Below, piece after piece: positions 34,746-48,745 of a stretch of DNA of 64,000 nucleotides. The translations under genes were made by a program, and so were the position numbers. Source of the stretch: Lagopus muta (lineage: Eukaryota; Chordata; Aves; Galliformes; Phasianidae); the NCBI RefSeq assembly GCF_023343835.1, contig NC_064443.1, positions 6,944,001-7,008,000 of the forward strand, read 5' to 3'. The notes under the pieces are model-generated. The model was given only the letters and a program-made list of their open reading frames with translations, ran no database searches and had not been told where the DNA came from. The number at the start of each line of letters is the position of its first letter. Positions within the stretch are counted from its first letter, which is position 1.

Positions 34746-37700
34746 CAGGTTTCAATATTTTTTATTCATTTGGGATTAAACTTCAAAATATCTGAATCTC
34801 CACAGGAGGCATAACTTGTTACTCTAACTCTATGGAGTTTTGCCATAGATTTCTCTAAAGAAGGATCTGTATTTTTACTACGGTGAGCAGAGTGGTTCTT
34901 TTTTCAGTCACAGCTATTAGAGAATGAGAACTGTCAGCTAAGGAAAAAAATGTGTAGCTCGCAAGTACTCTCTATCAGTAACACACTGTTTAAAATTAAG
35001 GGAAATTAAGACCAGAAAGTCACATTTCTTTTCACCTTACTGTTAATTGACCTTCTGAGACAGCAATAACATCAAAAACTAATATTTCTACCGGTGAAAA
35101 GCTCTTGTTCTCCAAATGCATTGCACAAAACTCTTCTTACAGTTGCAAGGGATTATTTAAAGAAAAAGGTTGCATCAAGATTTTTAGTCTCACTGAAGTT
35201 CACAAGCATTGAATTAGGTCCTTAGATCCAGTTATGTAAACATTTCTGTAACATTTTTAGACTGTAATGTTTGGGCTGTTAGTACAGAGCACTGCAGTGC
35301 TTTTCATAACTCAGCATTTTAATATCTTCTCTTGAAAACTTTATAATTTGTTTTCCACCTGCTTCATTCTCTTCCTATGTTAACATGCACATGGATATTT
35401 GAGTAACACTCTTTCCTTTCTTTACTGCCTGAGGTATGACAAAATCTAAGAGTGCTGCTGAGCCTCAGTGATCCTTAACTCATGCAATAGTAGAAGATAT
35501 CCTTTGCATTTTATGTTGCAGCTATTTCCTTATTTCTTGTAGGCTTTTTTACCCATTGTCTTTGCTCCTCATGCCTATTCAGTGGATAAATGTGGCCACC
35601 CAAGTAAATGTTGCTTGGAAGGCTTTCAGTTTTGACCCATTTTCTCTTTTTCTTACACTTTAAGTTAGATTTATCCTTGCATAAAGAATCAGCAGAAAGT
35701 TGAAGAATGCTCAACTCCACTTAACCTTACTTCACCTGTCAGCTGGGGCTTCAGCGACATGGAAGGTTGGCCAGGCTTTGCAGAGGAGGCAGATGACCAG
35801 GAAACATTTGATTTTAATTCAGGGGGCGGTGTGGACATACAAGAAAAAGACAACACTCATTATGCTGGGTGCAAATTAGGTGCAAATGAGGACCTCAGTT
35901 TTAGGAAGACCAGACTGCTCTCCCATTAATTCTGTAAAATGAGCTGACTTATTACTTCATTATTATTATTTTTTAATCCTAGGAGCGTATCTCATTATTG
36001 ACTAGGTAATGTTAAACAAAAGCAGCAGATTAATCAAAAGAGACTAAATAATAGATGTCTTGCGTCAGAACTGCCGACAGATAGCATGCTGGCAAAGTGA
36101 AACACAGTCTCCCCTGCATTGTTCATTCATTCTATGCAACAGTGACATCTGTTACGCTAGCACAGTAGCACACTAAATCACTGCATCTCAAACACATCTG
36201 TATTTGCACAAAAGAGGCAGACTGGATGTCAGGAAAATGGGTTTGAGTGTGTGACCTATATCTTATGTAAACAGTGTGCCTGTCCCTGAGAACACTGGCA
36301 AGCATAGAAGTGGACTTCCACTTCCTCTCTGTCGTAAATTTCACTAAATTATATGACAGCACCAGCATGAATACGTGTCTGTGGTCATAAACAACAGAAT
36401 TGCTAATTCCCCTGCTAACAAATTAAACTAATATTGCATGGGTATATGATTCCTTGTCTTTTACAACCATCAGAGTTCTCAGATGATATGCAGAATTTAT
36501 TTTTTTCCTTATTCAGTTGTTGGATTGCTTTAAGAGCGATGAGGTAGACTTTCTCACGCAACCAAACATGAAAGATACAGAACTGCCCACCTTAGCTTCA
36601 CAAAGCTGCATCCATTTCTGAAGTCAAGGAAGAAGCTAGCCTAACAAAATCAATGGGTCTAAGTGACCTACATAATTGTTATCTTAGGGTCTTTTTTGTA
36701 ACTAGTTCTAATTTGACTGGAAGTTTTCAATCTTCATAAAATTTTACTAAGGTAATAAAACCGATTGTATGTTCCATAGATATTACTGTTCATCTCTAAG
36801 TGCTTTTTAAAAATAAGAACCATCTTCATTAATGCTGAAGCAGAATTAAATGGCTTTCACCAAGTCCCACAGCACCTACCAACAAAGCTTTGGAGTGAGT
36901 AATCCTTCTGATGCATCACATCTGTGTAGCAATATCTGCTTCTTTGCAGTTCTTACTGTTTTCTATTTAAGAAACTAAAACTGTTAAAATCTTTATAAAA
37001 TAAATCTGAAAAATAACTAAGACTGTGGTTCTACACACACTTCAACCTAGTGTTGGCTAGTTCTGTAGCTACAAGAAGTGGTCCTCCCCCTCTGTGACTT
37101 TATCACTATCTGATACGTGGGAGCAGAACCTCCAGGGCTGGAACAAGATGCAGGAGGTCACCTGGCCCCGCCTCCCACATGAGCCAGCATCAAGACTGCT
37201 CTCAGATTAGGTTGTTTTGGCTTTTTCCAAGTCAAAACTAACTAACACACCACCACCACTTAGTTTTAATCTAGTTCAGTTCCTCCTGCATATCACAGCT
37301 GTATTATTTGCTCGTGGTGTGCCTCCTTTTCTCATTTATTTCTGTTGTAGTGTAGCATAAATTCAACTTAAATTACCATATTAATACTTAGCTTTCTGGA
37401 TCTGCAAAGCCATTCATAGTAGATTTGTAACAATATATCTCACTGACTTTTCAGTGTCACTCCATCTCTGTGACACCATCTAAATGAGAGAAGGCATAGT
37501 TCTCCCAGCTTAACTGCTTGCATCATGCTTTGTAAGATGCTGCTTGCTCTTGACATGTGAGGTATCTGTGGATACTGTCCTTGAAGCCCTTGCTTTCCTT
37601 TTCACTGTGTTCTTATTGTGTCTGTCTGTGCTCGAAGTTTTATGCTCTGCCAAATTTTAGCCTAGAGTGACAGCAGAGAAATAAGCATTACAATGAAAGT

Positions 37701-39550
37701 GCTGACAAACCCTTAGCTGTAATGACGTGAATGGTGCAGCTATCATTTCAGTTTGCTGTATTCTTTACTTTAAATCTTTAATGCTATTTTCTCTTTTTAT
37801 CCTGTGCTGAGCAGTGGGATTAGTCAAGTGGTTTACAGTCTAGAAGTTGTGCAGTTAAGTGAGTTGTTTGGTGGGATGCAAGGGCTCCTTGCTGGGGATA
37901 CCTGCTTCACTTTAAATGTGAGCAAAACTTCAGGGATCATGGAGAAAATATACCATTAGCAAGGTGTTTGATGCTGCAATGCAATTGCAGCACTGCTGCC
38001 AGCTTTGTACTCTGTGAACAGCCATATGACACCTTTTATATGACACCTTATTTTCTATATGTCTGGCTGAGGTAAAGTTGGCATTCAGTAAGGTGGAAGA
38101 AATAGGGCAATCTGTACTGCAAAGGGAAAGAGAAGTGTGAGAAAATGTAGCTTACAGTAAGAAAATATTTGTTGATTAATATTTAAGACTTGAGGCAGGA
38201 TGTCTGCGTTCCTGCCTGTATGGGTGCTGACCAAAACAAATCATGCATGTGCTGGCTATGAATCAGTACTGAATGCCTACTCTCTGTCAGTGTGCAGCTG
38301 ACATTGCAGCAACAAAAATAACGATCCCATGGAGTTTCCCATTGATTTCATTGAATGCAGAGCCAAGTTTTAAAGAGGCCTTTTGGATTAGATCTCTAGC
38401 CTTCCTAAAATGATAGAAGGCATTTCATCTTGAATGTGTCCTGCTTATTTATACCGCACTTGCGTTTGGCCTCTGGCTTGGATGATGCTCTGCCTGGTTT
38501 GAGCTGGATGCAGTTACTGTATGGGTGTGAGTGTGTGCTGGTTTGATGAGTATCTAGTACACTTCAAGAAAACTTTTGAAAATGCCAGCATAAATATGAG
38601 TGTGATGAACTCCAGGCTCTTAGTCCTCCACACCACTTTTCCGAATAGCTTACAGGCAATTCAACATGTCATGTCAAAATAAGAACTTTCAAAAACTGAA
38701 TACGTACGTATATTCTGCCCAAGAAGTCCCACATTTTTTCATTTCTGAAGACAGAGTCAATATTTGTGATCAGAATGCTTAAGCATTACGTACAGTAGCA
38801 AGTAAAACCATGTTGGTTCATACAGACGTGTGTGGCTTATGTAGAGAGCCATGCAAAGAGCTGCCCTGCAGGCAGACAGGTGTGTGGCTATGCTCTCTGC
38901 CACCTCTGCTCAACTGGGCTGCAGCATTTTTCCTGGATGCAGAGAGAAAACTGGATTTCACAGTTAGAGGGACTGTGGCAGAGACCTTGGGGGACAATAG
39001 CCCCCCTTCAGCTGCCTCCCTGTCTAGTGGATCACTCACCAACTTTGAGAAATGCTGCTAAAACTTGTCCTGACCAGTTTAGCTTGTTTCCTTTTTCCCC
39101 ACTTAAACATACGTTACGTCATCAGCAAGTCTGCATGCTATTCTGAGAATTACTTTCCTGCAGATTTCCCTGTGGAGAGCTAGAATCTATCTTGTGGGGA
39201 GAAAAAACATGTAGATGTAATGTGTAGATGTCTGACACGTTACATTTTCTTCTATATTTCCCCTTCATTTCTGTACGGCAAGAGGCTAAAAATTGCCAAG
39301 GATATTTGCTACTTGTCACCCTTATTTGTACATGAGCATACACAGCCTTATGCAGAGACATGGAAACTTTGAATTTTAAAACAGTACAAAAAGGTTTTGT
39401 ATCCTGTTTACCCTCTAGGCACTGTGCTCTCACTTCTCTTGATGCTGATGGGAAAGAGGCTTATGAATGGTCTGGTTCAATAGATCTATTAACAGATTTT
39501 TTTCATAATAAAGGATACAAAGAAAAAAAATGTGATAAGGGTAATAATGC
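34746..39550. other. Intergenic stretch without a recognisable gene
   Basis: About 4.8 kb of AT-rich DNA. The ORFs are short and overlap on both strands (for example around 38810-39146) without domains or splice structure. No repeat family was recognised. Confidence 0.7.
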
Positions 39551-39726
39551 ACCGGCACAGGTTGCCCAGAGAGACGGGGGGTGCTCTGTCCCTGGAGACA
39601 TTTAAGGTCAGGCTGCACAGGCTCTGAACACCTGCTGGAACTGTAGGTGTCCCTATTGTTGCAGAGGAGTTGGATCAGATTGCCTTTAAGAGTTCCTTCC
39701 AACTCAGTGATCCTATGACTCTGTGA
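39551..39726 (+). mobile_element. CR1 LINE 3' fragment
   Basis: This is a sense-orientation CR1 3' end. It starts at ggcacaggttgcccagagag, continues with ctggagacatttaaggtcag and a gagttggatcagattgcctt block, and ends in the tail gatcctatgactctgtgat. Moderately diverged and 5'-truncated. Confidence 0.9.
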
Positions 39727-40710
39727 TAAGAAAACTGTGTGAACTATGAGCAAAAGACAGAAGCAAGAAAGATGTGCTTGTGAAGGCATGAAGGATAACA
39801 GTGGCACTAAGTTTCCAGATGATTCCTGTGTATGGGCAACTGGGACATAACACATTGACATCCTTATTTTCCTCTCCGTGAAGGATTTGAGATTATTTTT
39901 CTGCATCTTCAGTGAATATCCAACCAATTAGAAGTATTTGTTCTAAGAAAGAATAACATTCGTCCTACAGATTTCAGTGCAGAAAGACAGGAAAAGGATT
40001 TCTATTGTTTAGAACATTTAATTTCACAAAATAGAAATGCATTTGATATGTAGAAGACAACCTGATATTTGTTCTCTGACTCGAGTTGAAATAGATGAAT
40101 GTTAATACATGTGTTCTGAAGCTAAATAAGTTTGTTTGGCAAATTTGGTTTTCAAGATCTTTTTCTGGTTTATGAGAATCAGTCTCCCTTTAAATTCTAT
40201 TTACTTTGGTTTTAAACCCAATCTTGCTTACATTTTTTTCTGCACGAAGCCTTGGGGCATCGTGACAGCTACACATGCAGCAGACACATAGCCTTCCCAG
40301 AAGATGTAGTCAGCTGAAAGTAATGTGAGCTGAGGATGAATCTTGTAGAAGTAAATCTTCACACAGCAATTTGTCACTGAATCTCACAGAATCCAGTGTA
40401 GCCTTCTCTATAGTTTTTGTGTTTAGGATGTCATTTTACAAATTTTTTGTTGACCTTCTCTGTTTTTAACAACCCTTTGATCTACTTTTGTACTGCTCTC
40501 TGTATGCACTGTGCAAAAGTCTGTGGGAGAGTGTTTTGTGTCCACACAGTTATTATGTTAGCTTAGTTCCAGGAATAAAGCACCCAACTATATATCTAGC
40601 CAATTCACAACTAACCTGATCTGTGAAGGTCTCATTTTTCTTTGGGATTTTGCTTTACTGATCTGTGCTAACAGGTGGGCAGATAAATATATTCCATAAG
40701 TAGCCTTTGG

Positions 40711-40715
40711 TAAAA

Positions 40716-40751
<36 letters not shown>

Positions 40752-40752
40752 T
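40711..40752. repeat. (TAA)n / (ATA)n microsatellite
   Basis: About 13 uninterrupted trinucleotide units, followed by a T-run. Confidence 0.95.
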
Positions 40753-41832
40753 TTTAAACACTTTCTTTATTTCTTACTCCCAGTTGAGTTTTTGGTATCA
40801 TTGTTCACAGTATGGCCACTGTACTGCTGAAGTGGGAGTCAGTCTCCTGGAAGGTACAATTCCTTATGGGTCTAGCATATTGGTTATGAACCATTCCTTT
40901 ATTCAACTCAATAATTTCATCAAAACTGTCTGAGTGTTTTGAGACACTTCTCTGAGGCAATTAAGAAAAGCTTTATTTTTGTGGCTGCTGCACAGTATTG
41001 CACACTGTATTTCTATTTTGGATAAATCTGCAGGGTTAGCCAGAAACCAAATAGCCAGTAAGATTTTAAGCCTAGATCTTAACCCAGTTTGGAATAAGGA
41101 TAAACAAAAACAACAAATTCAGCTGCCTTCACTGGTGTCATACTGTGAGTTTTTGCATGAGCTAGAGTGTGTACTAAAAAAACCACCTAGTTTCTTCAAT
41201 AAAACCTTCTCTTTCTGGGCATGATGCAGCGTTCATGGAACCAAATGGAAAAAGCAATTTCCTTTTGATACCTGAGCATCAGTCACGTGCACTGAAATGC
41301 AAATTGTACCTGCTCTTGTGAATGCAATTTAAAGAATGACTTAGCAAAGAGCTGCTAAGACTAGAGAAGATGTGAGGGGTGGGGAGAATACAAAAATAGT
41401 TATGTAATGATTCCAAGACCATTTCATTGCTAACAAAAGTTCATTCATCCATGTATCTTTAGCTGGGAGACATTTTTCTGCTGAGATTTGTCTACATAAT
41501 ATTCAGCGTATCTCCCTCATTGTCCTTTGAGCTCAGAAACATTGAATATATGCATAGGCTGAACTAAAATCTTGTTAAGCCTGAGAAATAGGAGAAACAG
41601 AGGAGGGAAAACACATAGTGCCTGTTATAGTAATATTCTAAAATTATTACACATGATAATGATTAACAGTTAATGGGAATTATAACCCCTGCAGTTTTGA
41701 GTTAATTCTCAGGTTTAAAGCTCTGCAGCCAATGGGAAACAAGTGGTGATGTATCCAGGTTGCACGGATTGCCTGGTGGGACACTCCCGTGTTTGAAAAA
41801 AGTGAAAAATGCCATCATGATTCAGAATGTAA

Positions 41833-41856
41833 AGGGTTAATCAACTGATTAGCCCT
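41833..41856. promoter_or_regulatory. 24-bp near-palindrome with two homeodomain-type half-sites
   Basis: agggttaatca and tgattagccct form an inverted repeat. Of 12 pairs, 10 are perfect, one is a T-G wobble and the central one is mismatched. The TAATCA/TGATTA halves resemble homeodomain or HNF1-class sites. Function is inferred only from the pattern. Confidence 0.35.
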
Positions 41857-42827
41857 CTTTTGGCATGTGCTTCATTAACCCCTATTTGCTGTGAGATTCG
41901 TTTGGGTGAATAAAACAGCTTCCTGGGGAAAGGAGAATTTGTTTTGAGTAAAATTGCCAGGAATAACCAAAGGAATAATTAAATGAAATTATATTATTTT
42001 TATACATATTTAATTGTTCTCTGTCTGAGCCTGTTTCTGAGTTTTTATTACTTCAGTTAACGTTTTTGAGGAAATTATGGAAAATTCAAATAGTTACTTG
42101 TTTTTCTAGATTTTTAATACATTTGTGCAGGGAGTTGGCTTACAGCATTAGAGGTGATGTTGGTGGGATGGCAGTAGAGGTGAACCTTTCCCACCAATAT
42201 TCCATTGCATTTGGTTGCCGTGTGACAGATGGAGCAGAAGGGCAGTGTGACAAAATGGTGCCTGACGTGGAACTGTGAATGAAGCAAAGGGGTGTCATTG
42301 AACTCCTCCATCGAATATGGCACCCACTGACACTCACTGATGCTTTCTGAGTGTTTATGGAGACCGAGCAGTGAATGTAGCTAATGGTGACTATGCTGAA
42401 AAGCAGTGTTTTGTATCTGAGATTTGCTCTATCAAACAGTCTTTGCTGTGGATTCCATGTTAATAAATAGCAGGCATTGCCTTTGGAGTGACCTGTGTAT
42501 ATTGCTTTGACCACTAAACTGTGAGTTTTGAAATGACAGTGGACAGTAGCAGATGAGATATAATTACTTTTGTTTTGGAGACTTGGAAACACGTAATCAG
42601 AATTCCCTGCATTAGTTTTCCTGGCCGCAGGAAAATGATTTTAGAGAAAAAAGAACTGAAATTATGTCATGGTTATACATGAAGAAGCTCTTTCTAGTTG
42701 CCTTTGTACTTAATGTGTTATAATTTTTATAAAGGTTGTGTCTAAACATAATTTAACATATATATGTAATATATATTGTGCAGTCTATAAAAATCAGGGT
42801 ACTTGATGTGTGGTAACTGCTGAGTCG

Positions 42828-43105
42828 TGGCCTGAACCTGGTTGAGTACCTGGGAAAAGACCCAGTCAGCCCTGGGAGCACAGGGGAAGGCAATTCAGGT
42901 GTGCAACCAGGAGGGCTGGAGCCTGGCTGCACCTCTCTTAGACCTCATATAAGGGCTGACTGCCACTGTGGTTCCCTTGTGGAGCTTCCCTTGCTAGCCT
43001 AGGTCTTTGGAGACAGGTAAGCCCTTTCCTTTTTCTTTATAGCACCTTTCCATGGTGCTAGTCCCTTTTTCATTGTATCTCCCGTCTCACCATTCCATTG
43101 CATTG
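42828..43105 (+). repeat. LTR-like interspersed repeat, copy A
   Basis: This is the longest copy of the family. The lead-in has acctgggaaa and cagccctgggagcacag; the core at 42927-42964 contains gacctcatataaggg; the tail reads ctagtccctttttcattg then ctcaccattccattgc. Similarity to the 56866 copy runs from about 42890 to the end. The true element ends were not determined; tgtggtaac at 42809 and gttaca near 43123 could be LTR-type TG...CA termini. Confidence 0.75.
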
Positions 43106-46100
43106 ATTTTTCTGGCTGTTACACTCAAACTCAGCACGGATGCACACAGCTGTATTAGTTTGTGTCTACAGCACTGAATGAAGTTGCTGATTTGAGCATG
43201 AATGAAATGGTGCCTGTCTAAGGTCTGTGCTTCCTCGAACTGTAGGCTCCTACAGATGTTTAAATTCCTTTGAATATTTTATTATGCTGTCTCATAAGGT
43301 TGGCTTTCTTAATGGATAGCTGTTCTATCAAAGGCTCCCAGACTGAGACAAAGATTTGAGTGCTTAGTTGGAATGAAATGATTAAGCATAAAGGTGAAAG
43401 TTCTTGTTGTAGCTTTCTAGGAGGAGCTCTGGTCAAGAGCTGACTTCCTTGTTTCCCTGGAAGCTTTTCATAAGGTATTACAGAAGCCAGGATTTGGGCT
43501 TTCTTGAAGGCGCACATTTCTGCCTGTTACAAAACACAAGATTTTGTTGAGAAACTGATGCAATAATATCATGCAAAGAAAGGTCTCTAGGACTTTCAGA
43601 TCTTTATTTCCTCCACTAATTTATTAAAACAAATCTTATTTTCCTGCTTGAGTTCATGGCATTTGAGTTTGTTTATCTTTTAGAACTTCTGACACAAATC
43701 AAAGGAGTTTATGCTCAGTTTAAAAAAGAAATTTCAACACTTAAAAATCCACAACCCTACCAACCCATGAGTACTGCTCCCTGATTTCAGAAATAGCTTT
43801 TGACCATACAGAGATATATGAACCTTTAATTTATGTTTTGGAAGGATGTTGAAAGAATGAGCTCCATCTACCAGTAATGCTATGTGACAGTATATAAAAT
43901 GTAGATGTGAAAGCTGTAAGACATCACTGTGACCATTTTCATCTGTGTAATTTTGTGAATGAATCGCTGTAATACCCCCACCAGCCATGGCTGGAAGATA
44001 ACTGGACTTTCAGAAAGTGATCTGACTTTGGTTTAAAGATTTTTGAGATTGAAAGTCTTCTGTAGGGCTGTGAGATACGCCTGCAGGATGAAGTACATCA
44101 GCCAATTTCTGTGCATTGTACACATTGTACACTGATGTTATTATCCTGTTTTATTAATAAAAAGGACAAGTCAAATACCAGAGGGAAATCTTAATGTATT
44201 ACATCAATGAAGTTTTTTTATCACAACTACTTTTAGTCTTGACAGAAAAATAGTAACAAGGTGGTCAAAAAGATTTATTTTCCTTTACATCGTTCCTACT
44301 ATCATGAATTATGTTACCTTCCTTTAATTCTCTGTTGCTTAAAAATTCCAGTGCTGATGTTTCTGCTATTTTCCCAGGATCTCTATCAGACTGACAGGCC
44401 TGTAATTACCTTGGTCTTTCCATTTACTCTGTTTAAATTTGGCATGATTTAACTTTTTTTTTTTTTTCCTGTCAAGCTGTATTTCAGTGTTGAATTCTCC
44501 TTCCAAGTTAGGAAATTGTCCTTGGAAATTTTGAAAGTAATGACTGACATTGTATTATTCACATCATGAGAACACCAGTATATGTCACTGAGGTATAACA
44601 TTGTCTTCTAAATAGTTAAGTATTATGTCTCAGAAGAAAAATTTCTAGAAGTGGAGGACAACTTAATTAAAAAACAAAAAACAAAAAGAACCTTTGTTAG
44701 GAAAATGATTTAAATACTTATTCTCTCAAAGTTTTTAATTCAGTGGCTGAAGAGCAAATGGTGACTTTGCAACAGTGGAGCTTCTGTACACTGAGATGCA
44801 AGTTGGGGTGATGGGCTGTGTTGTCACTTAAACATTTGTTATGTTTATTTAGAGGTTGAACAAGGACCTCTAAATAAACAGAGGGGATCCATCTTGGTAG
44901 CTATTAAGTAATTTGCAAAAGCAAATTAATGTTCAGATGAACTCAAAACTGTAATGGATTAAGAATTCAGAGTGCCCTGTCCTCCAAGAGAGCACTCCTG
45001 TTTACTGAAGTACTGAATTACATTTTTAAATACCAAGGAAGTTAAAGGATCTTAAGGGCTTTTCTGAGACAACCACATTCATTTTTTCTTTATTGCAGGT
45101 GCACAAACAATGAAGAGCTGCTTTTAGTGGTGCTTGGGATATCTGCGTTATCATGGATAGTGACTAAAATCTTTCTTTTACTGTAGCTTTGTAAGGGGAG
45201 AAAGGAAAAAAATTGTTTAGAAAACTTTAAAAAATTAATATGCTGGTACTTTAAGATTCTCCTTAAACTTCCAGATACACTACTTTAATACTTAATTCTC
45301 TATACAAAGTAGAAGAGGTTGATTAAAACTAAGCTATAATGTTTTTTCTGGCTGCAACTTCTTTGCAAAAATATACTGGTTTGGAGGCTGTTTTCCATTA
45401 GGAAGTGTTAGTCTATTCAGTACAATGTACTTTCCTGAAGATTGTTTTGTCTTTACAAATTTGATCCTAGGTAGGTCCATTCTGCTTTAGTGCTCACTTC
45501 AGGGGCTTTAAATTATTCTAACTTACTTAAATAGTACCACATAATTCTTCACATATTTTGTTCTGTTATAGCAGTGTTTAAGTTTTTCCTTCTGTTTTTC
45601 ATGGAAGACTGTTAATATTTAAATGTCCCCTTTTCAGCTCCTTATATAGTAAGTTCTACCACAGCTTATTTTATTTACAATTATTTAAGTAGTTAATCTA
45701 TTGCAACAATGTATCAATGTATATTTTATAGTACAGAGAATCTATTGTGACAAATTAAATGTATAACATTGATATCAGAACTTGTTAAATACTGGTCTGA
45801 TTTGTCTGCTCATATCTGACCTGACTGCATTGACATTGGTTTGCTATTTATGTTGCTTGCATAGTTTATGCAGCAGAAAGTTAAGCCCTGATACTGTTGA
45901 AATTAATACTGATAAAATCAATGAAGCCTTCTGTATTGGGGTGCCTGTAAATCATCAGAATTGTAATTAAAATTCAGTCTAATATTGGGAAATAGCATTG
46001 TGCTTGTTTGGAATGCAAGCCTCCTGAAGTCTTATTCTTTGGTTTTATAACCACATTCACAAGCCTTGGCACTGGCTGTCATTGCCTGATGGAATGGATG

Positions 46101-48745
46101 TCTTCAGTGGCATTTGGCCTGCTTGCTCCTGCAATACATTTGGCTCCAAGTTCTGTGTTGCCTGTGATTGCTCTGTAAAGCAATTAGCTAACTAGTTTTG
46201 TTCTTAGTGCTGACATCAGCAATGATGGTGGTGGCCAAAGAGTTTCAGCATGAATCTCTTTGATGTAATGTCATCAAGTAGAGCATCCATAGTAGTTTCA
46301 GTACAGCTATTAGGGAAAGGCAGTAAGCAGGAAAGAAGCATATAGACAAACATTTAAGCTAAGCACTATTCAATGACATGAAGGCTGTTTGCATGTGATT
46401 CAGAAAGGAAGACATCTGCAGAGAATAGGAAATACTGATTTTTTTTTTATTTTTTTTCCCAGTGGCACGTTTATCTAGTGTGCAAAATCTGAGCAGAAGT
46501 ATTTTGAATCTGATGAAGGAATAGTTGGATAAAATCTATCTTGCCACCTACTTCTGCAGTTTTTATTAAGATTCAAATGTCACTTCAATAAGCTCTCCAT
46601 GGCGTGAAACGTATTAATTAAAGAAAGTAGACAGTATTACTGCCTACTGGCATGTAGAGAAGCCAAGAAGTAACATCTTTCTTTACCTGTGGTTAAAAGA
46701 CAGCTAAGTGACTTGATACAACAGGTTGAAACTTGAAATTAGAACAGAATGTTTAGCTCTTTACGTGAGTTCCTTCATGTTATTAGAGATGAAGTGAGTG
46801 ATTTGAGGCAGGATGGGTTTGTTGTCCTTTGATGCAGAGGCCTAAAAATGATATACAAGTGCTCCAATGTGATGGTCTTCCAGCTTTAGGGTTATTTTGC
46901 GGTGCTGAAATGGGACTCATGGCCAACCCTGAGATACCCCTTCTTTTAGGTCTGCCATCAGATTTTAATAGACTCAGCCTTAAGGTTTTCCTGCCATTGT
47001 GAATGTGGTTGCTGCTGCTTTCCAGTGGTTCTGCCTAAGTAGCAAGCCTCTGGTTTCTGGGAAAAATCAAAGATAAAAACTGAGAGGTATTGTAGCCCAT
47101 CATCTCAAATTGACTTTGTTTTGGAGTAATGGAAAAAAAATTGCAAATGTTGCTCATTTGCAAAGGTGGTCCCACTGTGGATTCGTACAGAATACTTTGT
47201 ACTTCTCCCTAATGCTGTATGTGGTTCCTGGCCTCATGCTTTCATATTGGTGGGATCGTTCTGGCCTTGCAGGTCATAATGAGTTCTCTCTAGTTTCCTA
47301 GCTCTTTCCAATTTGGTTTGTGCAGCTTGGAGTAACAGTTACTTGCTTTTGTATTCATTTTGAACACTTTCTGCAAAATCATCTTTAAGGTTTGAAATTT
47401 TCTTTCCAGTATGCTTACCACAAATCCAGCTTCCTGTCTCCTGGGTCATTAGTTATTCTAAATTGCAAAAAGATTGATTCTTTATTGCACTGGAAGTTGT
47501 TGTCTTCTCTGGCATTTTGTTTCTCTTTACTGCATGGATATTGAATAGAAGCATGCATTAACATTTCTGGCTGTGTGGCTTTGCTAAGTCCTCTCATGTA
47601 CAAGTTCTGTTAGCAGCTCAGTAGTTAATTCCTTGTTGACCTTCGCATCTCTTAAACGTTTTGAGATCCTGTATTGTTTTTCTTCCCTTCCTGAGCAATC
47701 TTCTTGCTGTGCCAATTTTGGCAGCTTTAAACAGTGCTGTTGTTGGGTTTGGGTTGTGGTTTTTTTTTGTGTGGTTTTTTTTTTGTGTTTTTTTTTTTTT
47801 TTTTTTTTTAGGCTTTCTGTCTCACTTCATAATTCTCTTAATCCTTTTCAGATTTCATGTTCTTATGTATGTCATATACCATCTATTTTTCCTCAAGAGC
47901 TCTTCTGACATTCTTAGTCATCCACATGAGTCTTATCCTTCTTTTATGACTAGAAGAGCGAATATCCATGCTTTCACAAACCACTGACACCCCCCCCCCT
48001 TGCCCAGCTCCTGTTTGGTTTGTTATTTAGCACTGGATATGGCTGGATTGAATGAAATATATATCTTATGAAGTCAATGATATTGAAGTATCTGACTACT
48101 TAGGAGAAGCATTGATGTTTAGCTTCAGTGGTTCTGAGTAAGCCTTTGTCCCCGGGCTGCTGCTGCATTGCTGGCTCATTTGAGTAGCAGAGAAGGTGGT
48201 ACTTGGTGATGCAACAGGCACGGTCTGAGTAGGCATAGGTTTGACTTGCCAAAAGGCAAAGCTGTTTAAGCACTGTGCTTAGGCATATTAAAAAAAAAAA
48301 AAAAAAAAGCTTTCCCATTACTTGCAAGGCATACCTGTACATAAATGGCAGCCAATGTTACTAATTAAATCAAATGTGTTTTTTGTGCACATGCTGCATC
48401 TCCAATCCTTCATACTGGAATATACTCTGTGTTTCTGAAGAAGTTATAGCACTGAAATATTGTTTTAAAGGCAGAATTTGAATTGAAAATGGGGGGGGGG
48501 GAGGGGGGGGGAAGAATATTTCACATGGGTTTGAAGTGAATATTTGACAAAAATCCATCCTGCTGGAGATGCACTCCTGTCTATTTTTACATAGCTTGAT
48601 TCCCAAAGTTTTCTAAGTGGTTTAACAGCTTATTATGCTAAAATACAGTTTCATAGCTAATCTTTATAAAAGTCTCTATTAAAATTACTCTCTCCATAGA
48701 TCTGAAGCAGTAGCACTCATGCATCTCAGCACCATACCTCTCTTC
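43106..48745. other. Intergenic stretch without a recognisable gene
   Basis: About 5.6 kb of AT-rich DNA. It contains T-rich and G/T runs at 47760-47812, ten C at 47990-47999, an A-run at about 48290-48308 and a G-tract at 48491-48511. No coding signal was recognised. Confidence 0.7.
48491..48511 (+). repeat. G11-A-G9 tract
   Basis: Twenty G in 21 bases, interrupted by a single A. It can form G-quadruplexes. Confidence 0.95.

Larger units (their letters stand above)
39727..42827. other. Intergenic stretch with microsatellite and possible control element
   Basis: About 3.1 kb. It holds a TAA microsatellite (40711-40752) and a 24-bp near-palindrome with paired TAATCA/TGATTA sites (41833-41856). 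No gene was recognised. Confidence 0.65.

Noticed and set aside
39430..39927. 165-codon minus-strand ORF
   Set aside because: Part of it is antisense to the CR1 fragment at 39551-39726, and the rest shows no domain or splice structure.
47760..47812. T/G-rich run, considered as a poly-A tail of a processed gene copy on the minus strand
   Set aside because: No gene-like sequence lies next to it, and the run is interrupted by many G; treated as simple sequence.
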